From Pogostemon cablin (lineage: Eukaryota; Streptophyta; Magnoliopsida; Lamiales; Lamiaceae), in assembly GCA_023678885.1 (NCBI GenBank), contig JAHCLQ010000822.1, positions 23,160-87,159 of the forward strand: a stretch of 64,000 nucleotides of DNA. The letters run 5' to 3'. Shown one piece after another: positions 35,201 to 49,844 of the stretch; position 1 is the first letter of the stretch, and each line of letters starts with the position of its first letter. Both the position numbers and the translations under genes were made by a program. Below the pieces are notes generated by a model, which was given only the letters and a program-made list of their open reading frames with translations, did no database searches and was not told the DNA's origin.

Positions 35201-38200
35201 AAATAAAGAACTCGTTTCCTTATGAGTTAAGAAAGGATAAACAACATATAATGCATGATAGATTCGACGTCTAAATACTCATTATCACTTCTTTTAAACG
35301 AATTTTTGAATAAAAAACTCCTTTCCTTACGAGTTAAGAAAGGATAAACAATATATAGTGCATGGTAGATTCGACATTCAAATATTTATTATCTCTTCGT
35401 TTAATCGAATCATGAATAAAGAACTCGTTTTCTTATGAGTTAAGAAAGGATAAACAACATATAATGCATGATAGATTCGACGTTTAAAGACTCATTATCT
35501 CTTCATTTGATCGAATCATTGAATAAAGAACTCGTTTCCTTATGAGTTAAGAAAGGATAAACAACATATAATGCATGATAAATTCGTCTAAATACTCATT
35601 ATCACTTCTTTTAAACAAATCTTTGAATAAAAAACTCCTTTTCTTATGAGTTAGGAAAGGATAAACAATATATAATGTATGATAGATTCGATATTCAAAT
35701 ACTTATTATCTCTTTGTTTAATCGAATCATTGAATAAGGAACTCATTTCTTTATGAGTTAAGAAAGGATAAACAACATATAATGCATGATAGATTCGACA
35801 TTTAAAGACTTATTATCTCTTCATTTAATCGAATCATTGAATAAAGAACTCGTTTCCTTATGAGTTAAGAAAGGATAAACAACATATAATGCATGATAGA
35901 TTCGACGTTTAAAGACTCATTATCTGTTCATTTAATCGAATCATTGAATAAAGAACTCGTTTCCTTATGAGTTAAGAAAGGATAAACAACATATAATGCA
36001 TGATAAATTCGATGTCTAAATACTCATTTTCACTTCTTTTAAACGAATCTTTGAATGAAAAACTCCTTTCCTTACGAGTTAAGAAAGGATAAACGATATA
36101 TAATGCATGATAGATTCGACGTTCAAATACTTATTATCTCTTCGTTTAATCGAATCATGAATAATGAACTCGTTTCCTTATTAGTTAAGAAAGGATAAAC
36201 AACATATAATGCATGATAGATTCGACGTTCAAATACTTATTATCTCTTTGTTTAATCGAATCATTGAATAAAGAACTCATTTCTTTATGAGTTAAGAAAG
36301 GATAAACAACATATAATGCATGATAGATTCGACGTTTAAAGACTTATTATCTCTTCATTTAATCGAATCATTGAATAAAGAACTCGTTTACTTATGATTT
36401 AAGAAAGGATAAACAACATATAATGCATGATAGATTTGACGTTTAAAGACTCATTATCTCTTCATTTAATCGAATCATTGAATCAAGAACTCGTTTCCTT
36501 GTGAGTTAAGAAAGGATAAACAACATATAATACATGATAAATTCGACGTCTAAATACTCATTATCACTTTTTCTAAACGAATTTTTGAATAAAAAACTCC
36601 TTTCCTTATGAGTTAAGAAAGGATAAACGATATATAATGCATGATAGATTCGACGTTCAAATACTTATTATCTCTTCGTTTAATAGAATCATGAATAAAG
36701 AACTCATTTTCTTATAAGTTAAGAAAGGATAAACAACATATAATGCATGATAGATTCGACGTTTAAATACTCATTATCTCTTCATTTAATCGAATCATTG
36801 AATAAAGAACTCGTTTCCTTATGAGTTAAAAAGGATAAACAACATATAATGCATGATAAATTCGACGTCTAAATACTCATTATCACTTCTTTTAAACGAA
36901 TCTTTGAATAAAAAACTCCTTTCCTTATGAGTTAAGAAAGGATAAACAACATATAATGCATGATAGATTTGACGTTTAAATACTCATTATCTCATCATTT
37001 AATCGAATCATTGAATATAGAACTCATTTCCTTATGAGTTAAGAAAGGATAAACAACATATAATGCATGATAAATTCGACGTCTAAATACTCATTATCAC
37101 TTCTTTTAAACGAATATTTGAATAAAAAACTCCTTTCCTTATGAGTTAAGAAAGGATAAACAATATATAATGTATGATAGATTCGACGTTCAAATACTTA
37201 TTATCTCTTTGTTTAATCGAATCATTGATTAAGGTACTCATTTCTTTATGAGTTAAGAAAGGATAAACAACATATAATGCATGATAGATTCAAAGACTTA
37301 TTATCTCTTCAGTTAATCGAATCATTGAATAAAGAACTCGTTTCCTTATGAGTTAAGAAAGGATAAACAACATATTATGCATGATAGATTCGACGTTTAA
37401 AGACTCATTATCTGTTCATTTAATCGAATCATTGAATAAAGAACTCGTTTCCTTATGAGTTAAGAAAGGATAAACAACATATAATGCATGATAAATTCGA
37501 CGTCTAAATACTCATTATCACTTCTTTTAAACGAATCTTTGAATGAAAAACTTCTTTCCTTACGAGTTAAGAAAGGATAAACGATATATAATGCATGATA
37601 GATTCGACGTTCAAATACTTATTATCTCTTCGTTTAATCGAATCATGAATAATGAACTCGTTTCCTTAATAGTTAAGAAAGGATAAACAACATATAATGC
37701 ATGATAGATTCGACGTTCAAATACTTATTATCTCTTTGTTTAATCGAATCATTGAATAAAGAACTCATTTCTTTATGAGTTAAGAAAGGATAAACAACAT
37801 ATAATGCATGATAGATTCGACGTTTAAAGACTTATTATCTCTTCATTTAATCGAATCATTGAATAAAGAACTCGTTTACTTATGATTTAAGAAAGGATAA
37901 ACAACATATAATGCATGATAAATTCGACGTCTAAATACTCATTATCACTTCTTCTAAACGAATTTTTGAATAAAAAACTCCTTTCCTTATGAGTTAAGAA
38001 AGGATAAACGATATATAATGCATGATAGATTCGACGTTCAAATACTTATTATCTCTTCGTTTAATCGAATCATGAATAAAGAACTCGTTTCCTTATAAGT
38101 TAAGAAAGGATAAACAACATATAATGCATGATAGATTCGACGTTTAAAGACTCATTATCTCTTCATTTAATCGAATCACTGAATAAAGAAATCGTTTCCT

Positions 38201-41200
38201 TATGAGTTAAGAAAGGATAAACAACATATAATGCATGATAAATTCGACGTCTAAATACTCATTATCACTTCTTTTAAACGAATCTTTGAATAAAAAACTC
38301 CTTTCCTTATGAGTTAAGAAAGGATAAACAATATATAATGTATGATAGATTCGACGTTCAAATACTTATTATCTCTTTGTTTAATCGAATCATTGATTAA
38401 GGTACTCATTTATTTATGAGTTAAGAAAGGATAAACAACATATAATGCATGATAGATTCGACGTTTAAAGACTCATTATCTTTTCATTTAATCGAATCAT
38501 TGAATAAAGAACTCATTTCCTTATGAGTTAAGAAAGGATAAACAACATATAATGCATGATAAATTCGACGTCTAAATACTCATTTTCACTTCTTTTAAAC
38601 GAATCTTTGAATGAAAAATTCCTTTCCTTATGAGTTAAGAAACGATAAACAACATATAATGCATGATAGATTTGGCGTTTAAAGACTCATTATCTCTTCA
38701 TTTAATTGAATCATTAAATAAAGAACTCGTTTCCTTATGAGTTAAGAAAGGATAAACAACATATAATGCATGATAGATTCGACGTCTAAATACTCATTAT
38801 CACTTCTTTTAAACGAATTTTTGAATAAAAAACTCCTTTCCTTACGAGTTAAGAAAGGATAAACAATATATAGTGCATGGTAGATTCGACATTCAAATAT
38901 TTATTATCTCTTCGTTTAATCGAATCATGAATAAAGAACTCGTTTTCTTATGAGTTAAGAAAGGATAAACAACATATAATGCATGATAGATTCGACGTTT
39001 AAAGACTCATTATCTCTTCATTTAATCGAATCATTGAATAAAGAACTCGTTTCCTTATGAGTTAAGAAAGGATAAACAACATATAATGCATGATAAATTC
39101 GTCTAAATACTCATTATCACTTCTTTTAAACAAATCTTTGAATAAAAAACTCCTTTTCTTATGAGTTAGGAAAGGATAAACAATATATAATGTATGATAG
39201 ATTCGACATTCAAATACTTATTATCTCTTTGTTTAATCGAATCATTGAATAAGGAACTCATTTCTTTATGAGTTAAGAAAGGATAAACAACATATAATGC
39301 ATGATAGATTCGACGTTTAAAGACTTATTATCTCTTCATTTAATCGAATCATTGAATAAAGAACTCGTTTCCTTATGAGTTAAGAAAGGATAAACAACAT
39401 ATAATGCATGATAGATTCGACGTTTAAAGACTCATTATCTGTTCATTTAATCAAATCATTGAATAAAGAACTCGTTTCCTTATGAGTTAAGAAAGGATAA
39501 ACAACATATAATGCATGATAAATTCGATGTCTAAATACTCATTTTCACTTCTTTTAAACGAATCTTTGAATGAAAAACTCCTTTCCTTACGAGTTAAGAA
39601 AGGATAAACGATATATAATGCATGATAGATTCGACGTTCAAATACTTATTATCTCTTCTTTTAATCGAATCATGAATAATGAACTCGTTTCCTTATTAGT
39701 TAAGAAAGGATAAATAACATATAATGCATGATAGATTCGACGTTCAAATACTTATTATCTCTTTGTTTAATCGAATCATTGAATAAAGAACTCATTTCTT
39801 TATGAGTTAAGAAAGGATAAACAACATATAATGCATGATAGATTCGACGTTTAAAGACTTATTATCTCTTCATTTAATCGAATCATTGAATAAAGAACTC
39901 GTTTACTTATGATTTAAGAAAGGATAAACAACATATAATGCATGATAGATTTGACGTTTAAAGACTCATTATCTCTTCATTTAATCGAATCATTGAATCA
40001 AGAACTAGTTTCCTTGTGAGTTAAGAAAGGATAAACAACATATAATACATGATAAATTCGACGTCTAAATACTCATTATCACTTTTTCTAAACGAATTTT
40101 TGAATAAAAAACTCCTTTCCTTATGAGTTAAGAAAGGATAAACGATATATAATGCATGATAGATTCGACGTTCAAATACTTATTATCTCTTCGTTTAATC
40201 GAATCATGAATAAAGAACTCGTTTCCTTATAAGTTAAGAAAGGATAAACAACATATAATGCATGATAGATTCGACGTTTAAAGACTCATTATCTCTTCAT
40301 TTAATCGAATCATTGAATAAAGAACTCGTTTCCTTATGAGTTAAAAAGGATAAACAACATATAATGCATGATAGATTTGACGTTTAAATACTCATTATCT
40401 CATCATTTAATCGAATCATTGAATATAGAACTCATTTCCTTATGAGTTAAGAAAGGATAAACAACATATAATGCATGATAAATTCGACGTCTAAATACTC
40501 ATTATCACTTCTTTTAAACGAATCTTTGAATAAAAAACTCCTTTCCTTATGAGTTAAGAAAGGATAAACAATATATAATGTATGATAGATTCGACGTTCA
40601 AATACTTATTATCTCTTTGTTTAATCGAATAATTGATTAAGGTACTCATTTATTTATGAGTTAAGAAAGGATAAACAACATATAATGCATGATAGATTCG
40701 ACGTTTAAAGACTCATTATCTTTTCATTTAATCGAATCATTGAATAAAGAACTCATTTCCTTATGAGTTAAGAAAGGATAAACAACATATAATGCATGAT
40801 AAATTCGACGTCTAAATACTCATTTTCACTTCTTTTAAACGAATCTTTGAATGAAAAATTCCTTTCCTTATGAGTTAAGAAACGATAAACAACATATAAT
40901 GCATGATAGATTTGGCGTTTAAAGACTCATTATCTCTTCATTTAATTGAATCATTAAATAAAGAACTCGTTTCCTTATGAGTTAAGAAAGGATAAACAAC
41001 ATATAATGCATGATAGATTCGACGTCTAAATACTCATTATCACTTCTTTTAAACGAATTTTTGAATAAAAAACTCCTTTCCTTACGAGTTAAGAAAGGAT
41101 AAACAATATATAGTGCATGGTAGATTCGACATTCAAATATTTATTATCTCTTCGTTTAATCGAATCATGAATAAAGAACTCGTTTTCTTATGAGTTAAGA

Positions 41201-44200
41201 AAGGATAAACAACATATAATGCATGATAGATTCGACGTTTAAAGACTCATTATCTCTTCATTTAATCGAATCATTGAATAAAGAACTCGTTTCCTTATGA
41301 GTTAAGAAAGGATAAACAACATATAATGCATGATAAATTCGTCTAAATACTCATTATCACTTCTTTTAAACAAATCTTTGAATAAAAAACTCCTTTTCTT
41401 ATGAGTTAGGAAAGGATAAACAATATATAATGTATGATAGATTCGACATTCAAATACTTATTATCTCTTTGTTTAATCGAATCATTGAATAAGGAACTCA
41501 TTTCTTTATGAGTTAAGAAAGGATAAACAACATATAATGCATGATAGATTCGACGTTTAAAGACTTATTATCTCTTCATTTAATCGAATCATTGAATAAA
41601 GAACTCATTTCCTTATGAGTTAAGAAAGGATAAACAACATATAATGCATGATAGATTCGACGTTTAAAGACTCATTATCTGTTCATTTAATCGAATCATT
41701 GAATAAAGAACTCGTTTCCTTATGAGTTAAGAAAGGATAAACAACATATAATGCATGATAAATTCGATGTCTAAATACTCATTTTCACTTCTTTTAAACG
41801 AATCTTTGAATGAAAAACTCCTTTCCTTACGAGTTAAGAAAGGATAAACGATATATAATGCATGATAGATTCGACGTTCAAATACTTATTATCTCTTCTT
41901 TTAATCGAATCATGAATAATGAACTCGTTTCCTTATTAGTTAAGAAAGGATAAATAACATATAATGCATGATAGATTCGACGTTCAAATACTTATTATCT
42001 CTTTGTTTAATCGAATCATTGAATAAAGAACTCATTTCTTTATGAGTTAAGAAAGGATAAACAACATATAATGCATGATAGATTCGACGTTTAAAGACTT
42101 ATTATCTCTTCATTTAATCGAATCATTGAATAAAGAACTCGTTTACTTATGATTTAAGAAAGGATAAACAACATATAATGCATGATAGATTTGACGTTTA
42201 AAGACTCATTATCTCTTCATTTAATCGAATCATTGAATCAAGAACTAGTTTCCTTGTGAGTTAAGAAAGGATAAACAACATATAATACATGATAAATTCG
42301 ACGTCTAAATACTCATTATCACTTTTTCTAAACGAATTTTTGAATAAAAAACTCCTTTCCTTATGAGTTAAGAAAGGATAAACGATATATAATGCATGAT
42401 AGATTCGACGTTCAAATACTTATTATCTCTTCGTTTAATCGAATCATGAATAAAGAACTCGTTTCCTTATAAGTTAAGAAAGGATAAACAACATATAATG
42501 CATGATAGATTCGACGTTTAAAGACTCATTATCTCTTCATTTAATCGAATCATTGAATAAAGAACTCGTTTCCTTATGAGTTAAAAAGGATAAACAACAT
42601 ATAATGCATGATAGATTTGACGTTTAAATACTCATTATCTCATCATTTAATCGAATCATTGAATATAGAACTCATTTCCTTATGAGTTAAGAAAGGATAA
42701 ACAACATATAATGCATGATAAATTCGACGTCTAAATACTCATTATCACTTCTTTTAAACGAATCTTTGAATAAAAAACTCCTTTCCTTATGAGTTAAGAA
42801 AGGATAAACAATATATAATGTATGATAGATTCGACGTTCAAATACTTATTATCTCTTTGTTTAATCGAATCATTGATTAAGGTACTCATTTCTTTATGAG
42901 TTAAGAAAGGATAAATAACATATAATGCATGATAGATTCAAAGACTTATTATCTCTTCAGTTAATCGAATCATTGAATAAAGAACTCGTTTCCTTATGAG
43001 TTAAGAAAGGATAAACAACATATTATGCATGATAGATTCGACGTTTAAAGACTCATTATCTGTTCATTTAATCGAATCATTGAATAAAGAACTCGTTTCC
43101 TTATGAGTTAAGAAAGGATAAACAACATATAATGCATGATAAATTCGACGTCTAAATACTCATTATCACTTCTTTTAAACGAATCTTTGAATGAAAAACT
43201 CCTTTCCTTACGAGTTAAGAAAGGATAAACGATATATAATGCATGATAGATTCGATGTTCAAATACTTATTATCTCTTCGTTTAATCGAATCATGAATAA
43301 TGAACTCGTTTCCTTATTAGTTAAGAAAGGATAAACAACATATAATGCATGATAGATTCGACGTTCAAATACTTATTATCTCTTTGTTTAATCGAATCAT
43401 TGAATAAAGAACTCATTTCTTTATGAGTTAAGAAAGGATAAACAACATATAATGCATGATAGATTCGACGTTTAAAGACTTATTATCTCTTCATTTAATC
43501 GAATCATTGAATAAAGAACTCGTTTACTTATGATTTAAGAAAGGATAAACAACATATAATGCATGATAAATTCGACGTCTAAATACTCATTATCACTTCT
43601 TCTAAACGAATTTTTGAATAAAAAACTCCTTTACTTATGAGTTAAGAAAGGATAAACGATATATAATCCATGATAGATTCGACGTTCAAATACTTATTAT
43701 CTCTTCGTTTAATCGAATCATGAATAAAGAACTCGTTTCCTTATAAGTTAAGAAAGGATAAACAACATATAATGCATGATAGATTCGACGTTTAAAGACT
43801 CATTATCTCTTCATTTAATCGAATCACTGAATAAAGAAATCGTTTCCTTATGAGTTAAGAAAGGATAAACAACATATAATGCATGATAAATTCGACGTCT
43901 AAATACTCATTATCACTTCTTTTAAACGAATCTTTGAATAAAAAACTCCTTTCCTTATGAGTTAAGAAAGGATAAACAATATATAATGTATGATAGATTC
44001 GACGTTCAAATACTTATTATCTCTTTGTTTAATCGAATCATTGATTAAGGTACTCATTTATTTATGAGTTAAGAAAGGATAAACAACATATAATGCATGA
44101 TAGATTCGACGTTTAAAGACTCATTATCTGTTCATTTAATCGAATCATTGAATAAAGAACTCATTTCCTTATGAGTTAAGAAAGGATAAACAACATATAA

Positions 44201-44950
44201 TGCATGATAAATTCGACGTCTAAATACTCATTTTCACTTCTTTTAAACGAATCTTTGAATGAAAAATTCCTTTCCTTATGAGTTAAGAAACGATAAACAA
44301 CATATAATGCATGATAGATTTGGCGTTTAAAGACTCATTATCTCTTCATTTAATTGAATCATTAAATAAAGAACTCGTTTCCTTATGAGTTAAGAAAGGA
44401 TAAACAACATATAATGCATGATAGATTCGACGTCTAAATACTCATTATCACTTCTTTTAAACGAATTTTTGAATAAAAAACTCCTTTCCTTACGAGTTAA
44501 GAAAGGATAAACAATATATAGTGCATGGTAGATTCGACATTCAAATATTTATTATCTCTTCGTTTAATCGAATCATGAATAAAGAACTCGTTTTCTTATG
44601 AGTTAAGAAAGGATAAACAACATATAATGCATGATAGATTCAACGTTTAAAGACTCATTATCTCTTCATTTAATCGAATCATTGAATAAAGAACTCGTTT
44701 CTTTATGAGTTAAGAAAGGATAAACAACATATAATGCATGATAAATTCGTCTAAATACTCATTATCACTTCTTTTAAACAAATCTTTGAATAAAAAACTC
44801 CTTTTCTTATGAGTTAGGAAAGGATAAACAATATATAATGTATGATAGATTCGACATTCAAATACTTATTATCTCTTTGTTTAATCGAATCATTGAATAA
44901 GGAACTCATTTCTTTATGAGTTAAGAAAGGATAAACAACATATAATGCAT
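29156..44950 (+). repeat. ~33-monomer nested HOR, five partial or full copies
   Basis: Three independent markers give consistent spacings. ttaaaaagga: 29156, 32671, 36826, 40341, 42581. gattcaaagac (counting caaag): 29621, 33136, 37291, 42939. gatttggcg (counting ggcg): 31004, 35159, 38674, 40914, 44322. Spacings are 3515, 4155, 3515 and 2240 bp, plus 3408 in the last interval. The base unit of 3515 bp is 33 monomers less 16 bases of indels. 4155 is this plus a 640-bp six-monomer duplication; 3408 is this minus one 107-bp monomer; 2240 is a 21-monomer deletion derivative. Confidence 0.9.
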
Positions 44951-47900
44951 GATAGATTCGACGTTTAAAGACTTATTATCTCTTCATTTAATCGAATCAT
45001 TGAATAAAGAACTCGTTTCCTTATGAGTTAAAAAAGGATAAACAACCTATAATGCATGATAAATTCGACGTCTAAATACTCATTATCACTTCTTTTAAAT
45101 GAATCTTTGAATAAAAAACTCCTTTCCTTATGAGTTAAGAAAGGATAAACAAAATATAATGCATGATAGATTTGACGTTTAAATACTCATTATCTCTTCA
45201 TTTAATTGAATCATTAAATAAAGAACTCGTTTCCTTATGAGTTAAGAAAGGATAAACAACATATAATGCATGATAGATTCGACGTCTAAATACTCATTAT
45301 CACTTCTTTTAAACGAATTTTTGAATAAAAAACTCCTTTCCTTACGAGTTAAGAAAGGATAAACAATATATAGTGCATGGTAGATTCGACATTCAAATAT
45401 TTATTATCTCTTCGTTTAATCGAATCATGAATAAAGAACTCGTTTTCTTATGAGTTAAGAAAGGATAAACAACATATAATGCATGATAGATTCAACGTTT
45501 AAAGACTCATTATCTCTTCATTTAATCGAATCATTGAATAAAGAACTCGTTTCTTTATGAGTTAAGAAAGGATAAACAACATATAATGCATGATAAATTC
45601 GTCTAAATACTCATTATCACTTCTTTTAAACAAATCTTTGAATAAAAAACTCCTTTTCTTATGAGTTAGGAAAGGATAAACAATATATAATGTATGATAG
45701 ATTCGACATTCAAATACTTATTATCTCTTTGTTTAATCGAATCATTGAATAAGGAACTCATTTCTTTATGAGTTAAGAAAGGATAAACAACATATAATGC
45801 ATGATAGATTCGACGTTTAAAGACTTATTATCTCTTCATTTAATCGAATCATTGAATAAAGAACTCGTTTCCTTATGAGTTAAAAAATGATAAACAACCT
45901 ATAATGCATGATAAATTCGACGTCTAAATACTCATTATCACTTCTTTTAAATGAATCTTTGAATAAAAAACTCCTTTCCTTATGAGTTAAGAAAGGATAA
46001 ACAACATATAATGCATGATAGATTCAACGTTTAAAGACTCATTATCTCTTCATTTAATCGAATCATTGAATAAAGAACTCGTTTCTTTATGAGTTAAGAA
46101 AGGATAAACAACATATAATGCATGATAAATTCGTCTAAATACTCATTATCACTTCTTTTAAACAAATCTTTGAATAAAAAACTCCTTTTCTTATGAGTTA
46201 GGAAAGGATAAACAATATATAATGTATGATAGATTCGACATTCAAATACTTATTATCTCTTTGTTTAATCGAATCATTGAATAAGGAACTCATTTCTTTA
46301 TGAGTTAAGAAAGGATAAACAACATATAATGCATGATAGATTCGACGTTTAAAGACTTATTATCTCTTCATTTAATCGAATCATTGAATAAAGAACTCGT
46401 TTCCTTATGAGTTAAAAAAGGATAAACAACCTATAATGCATGATAAATTCGACGTCTAAATACTCATTATCACTTCTTTTAAATGAATCTTTGAATAAAA
46501 AACTCCTTTCCTTATGAGTTAAGAAAGGATAAACAAAATATAATGCATGATAGATTTGACGTTTAAATACTCATTATCTCTTCATTTAATTGAATCATTA
46601 AATAAAGAACTCGTTTCCTTATGAGTTAAGAAAGGATAAACAACATATAATGCATGATAGATTCGACGTCTAAATACTCATTATCACTTCTTTTAAACGA
46701 ATTTTTGAATAAAAAACTCCTTTCCTTACGAGTTAAGAAAGGATAAACAATATATAGTGCATGGTAGATTCGACATTCAAATATTTATTATCTCTTCGTT
46801 TAATCGAATCATGAATAAAGAACTCGTTTTCTTATGAGTTAAGAAAGGATAAACAACATATAATGCATGATAGATTCAACGTTTAAAGACTCATTATCTC
46901 TTCATTTAATCGAATCATTGAATAAAGAACTCGTTTCTTTATGAGTTAAGAAAGGATAAACAACATATAATGCATGATAAATTCGTCTAAATACTCATTA
47001 TCACTTCTTTTAAACAAATCTTTGAATAAAAAACTCCTTTTCTTATGAGTTAGGAAAGGATAAACAATATATAATGTATGATAGATTCGACATTCAAATA
47101 CTTATTATCTCTTTGTTTAATCGAATCATTGAATAAGGAACTCATTTCTTTATGAGTTAAGAAAGGATAAACAACATATAATGCATGATAGATTCGACGT
47201 TTAAAGACTTATTATCTCTTCATTTAATCGAATCATTGAATAAAGAACTCGTTTCCTTATGAGTAAAAAATGATAAACAACCTATAATGCATGATAAATT
47301 CGACGTCTAAATACTCATTATCACTTCTTTTAAATGAATCTTTGAATAAAAAACTCCTTTCCTTATGAGTTAAGAAAGGATAAACAAAATATAATGCATG
47401 ATAGATTTGACGTTTAAATACTCATTATCTCTTCATTTAATTGAATCATTAAATAAAGAACTCGTTTCCTTATGAGTTAAGAAAGGATAAACAACATATA
47501 ATGCATGATAGATTCGACGTTTAAAGACTCATTATCTCTTCATTTAATCGAATCATTGAATAAAGAACTCGTTTCCTTATGAGTTAAGAAAGGATAAACA
47601 ACATATAATGCATGATAAATTCGACGTCTAAATACTCATTATCACTTCTTTTAAACGAATCTTTGAATAAAAAACTCCTTTCCTTATGAGTTAAGAAAGG
47701 ATAAACAACATATAATGCATGATAGATTTGACGTTTAAATACTCATTATCTCTTCATTTAATTGAATCATTAAATAAAGAACTCGTTTCCTCATGAGTTA
47801 AGAAAGGATAAACAACATATAATGCATGATAGATTCGACGATTAAAGACTCATTATCTCTTCATTTAATCGAATCATTGAATAAAGAACTGGTTTCCTTA

Positions 47901-48880
47901 TGAGTTAAGAAAGGATAAACAACATATAATGCATGATAAATTCGACGTCTAAATACTCATTATCACTTCTTTTAAACGAATCTTTGAATAAAAAACTCCT
48001 TTCCTTATGAGTTAAGAAAGGATAAACAACATATAATGCATGGTAGATTTGACGTTTAAATACTCATTATCTCTTCATTTAATCGAATCATTAAATAAAG
48101 AACTCGTTTCCTTATGAGTTAAGAAAGGATAAACAACATATAATGCATGATAGATTCGACGTCTAAATACTCATTATCACTTCTTTTAAACGAATTTTTG
48201 AATAAAAAACTCCTTTCCTTACGAGTTAAGAAAGGATAAACAATATATAGTGCATGGTAGATTCGACATTCAAATATTTATTATCTCTTCGTTTAATCGA
48301 ATCATGAATAAAGAACTCGTTTTCTTACGAGTTAAGAAAGGATAAACAACATATAATGCATGATAGATTCAACGTTTAAAGACTCATTATCTCTTCATTT
48401 AATCGAATCATTGAATAAAGAACTCGTTTCTTTATGAGTTAAGAAAGGATAAACAACATATAATGCATGATAAATTCGTCTAAATACTCATTATCACTTC
48501 TTTTAAACAAATCTTTGAATAAAAAACTCCTTTTCTTATGAGTTAGGAAAGGATAAACAATATATAATGTATGATAGATTCGACATTCAAATACTTATTA
48601 TCTCTTTGTTTAATCGAATCATTGAATAAGGAACTCATTTCTTTATGAGTTAAGAAAGGATAAACAACATATAATGCATGATAGATTCGACGTTTAAAGA
48701 CTTATTATCTCTTCATTTAATCGAATCATTGAATAAAGAACTCGTTTCCTTATGAGTTAAAAAATGATAAACAACCTATAATGCATGATAAATTCGACGT
48801 CTAAATACTCATTATCACTTCTTTTAAATGAATCTTTGAATAAAAAACTCCTTTCCTTATGAGTTAAGAAAGGATAAACA
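44641..48880 (+). repeat. Second HOR family with 8-, 5- and 14-monomer steps
   Basis: The variant attcaacgttt (counting caacg) lies at 44641, 45493, 46024, 46877 and 48370, spaced 852, 531, 853 and 1493 bp. Each step contains the same neighbours: gataaattcgtct, gagttaggaaagg and, in most, gttaaaaaa with caacctataatg. The steps correspond to 8, 5, 8 and 14 monomers with small indels, as if one block was copied with varying deletions. Confidence 0.85.
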
Positions 48881-49660
48881 AAATATAATGCATGATAGAT
48901 TTGACGTTTAAATACTCATTATCTCTTCATTTAATTGAATCATTAAATAAAGAACTCGTTTCCTTATGAGTTAAGAAAGGATAAACAACATATAATGCAT
49001 GATAGATTCGACGTTTAAAGACTCATTATCTCTTCATTTAATCGAATCATTGAATAAAGAACTCGTTTCCTTATGAGTTAAGAAAGGATAAACAACATAT
49101 AATGCATGATAAATTCGACGTCTAAATACTCATTATCACTTCTTTTAAACGAATCTTTGAATAAAAAACTATTTTCCTTTTGAGTTAAGAAAGGATAAAC
49201 AATATATATGTATGATAGATTCGACTTTCAAATACTTATTATCTCTTTGTTTAATCGAATCATTGATTAAGGTACTCATTTCTTTATGAGTTAAGAAAGG
49301 ATAAACAACATATAATGCATGATAGATTCGACGTTTAAAGACTCATTATCCCTTCATTTAATCGAATCATTGAATAAAGAACTCGTTTCCTTATGAGTTA
49401 AGAAAGGATAAACAACATATAATGCATGATAAATTCGATGTCTAAATACTCATTATCACTTATTTTAAACGAATCTTTGAATAAAAAACTCCTTTCCTTT
49501 TGAGTTAAGAAAGGATAAACAATATATATGTATGATAGATTCGACGTTCAAATACTTATTATCTATTTGTTTAATCGAATCATTGATTAAGGTACTCATT
49601 TCTTTATGAGTTAAGAAAGGATAAACAACATATAATGCATGATAGATTCGACGTTTAAAG

Positions 49661-49665
49661 ACTTT
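49661..49665. other. Target-site duplication, left, Athila element
   Basis: acttt before the LTR, against actta at 61202-61206. The undisturbed monomer here would read gacttattatc, so the left copy seems to carry one substitution. Both flanks join in satellite phase. Confidence 0.75.
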
Positions 49666-49844
49666 TGATTAGAGCTATTTTCACCTAGATTTTAGTGTCT
49701 TTTTATATATATTTTCGTATTATTTTATCCGTATTTTATTGGATGCTAAACATGATAAGGAAGATGTAGGAAAAAGCGGATCTCAATTCGGAGTTGAAAC
49801 GAGGGAGAACGAGCCAAAATAGTGAAGAAATGCAGGAGCCAGCA

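Larger units (their letters stand above)
21566..49665 (+). repeat. 107-bp satellite array, block 3 (main array)
   Basis: About 262 monomers over 28.1 kb, one orientation, no foreign insertion. The first monomer is shortened by about 60 bp (ctcattat joined to ttaagaaagg near 21577). Subtype-specific length variants recur: 106-bp C' monomers (cgatatataatg with atcatgaat), 104-bp B monomers lacking three bases (gataaattcgtctaaat), 100-bp monomers (gattcaaagactta, seven bases missing) and monomers with gagttaaaaagg. These act as markers and reveal HORs from about 26.3 kb to the end; 21.6-26.2 kb is less regular. The block ends at monomer position 33, interrupted by the Athila element. Open frames 22248-22430 and 24062-24244 are periodic by-products. 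Confidence 0.97.
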
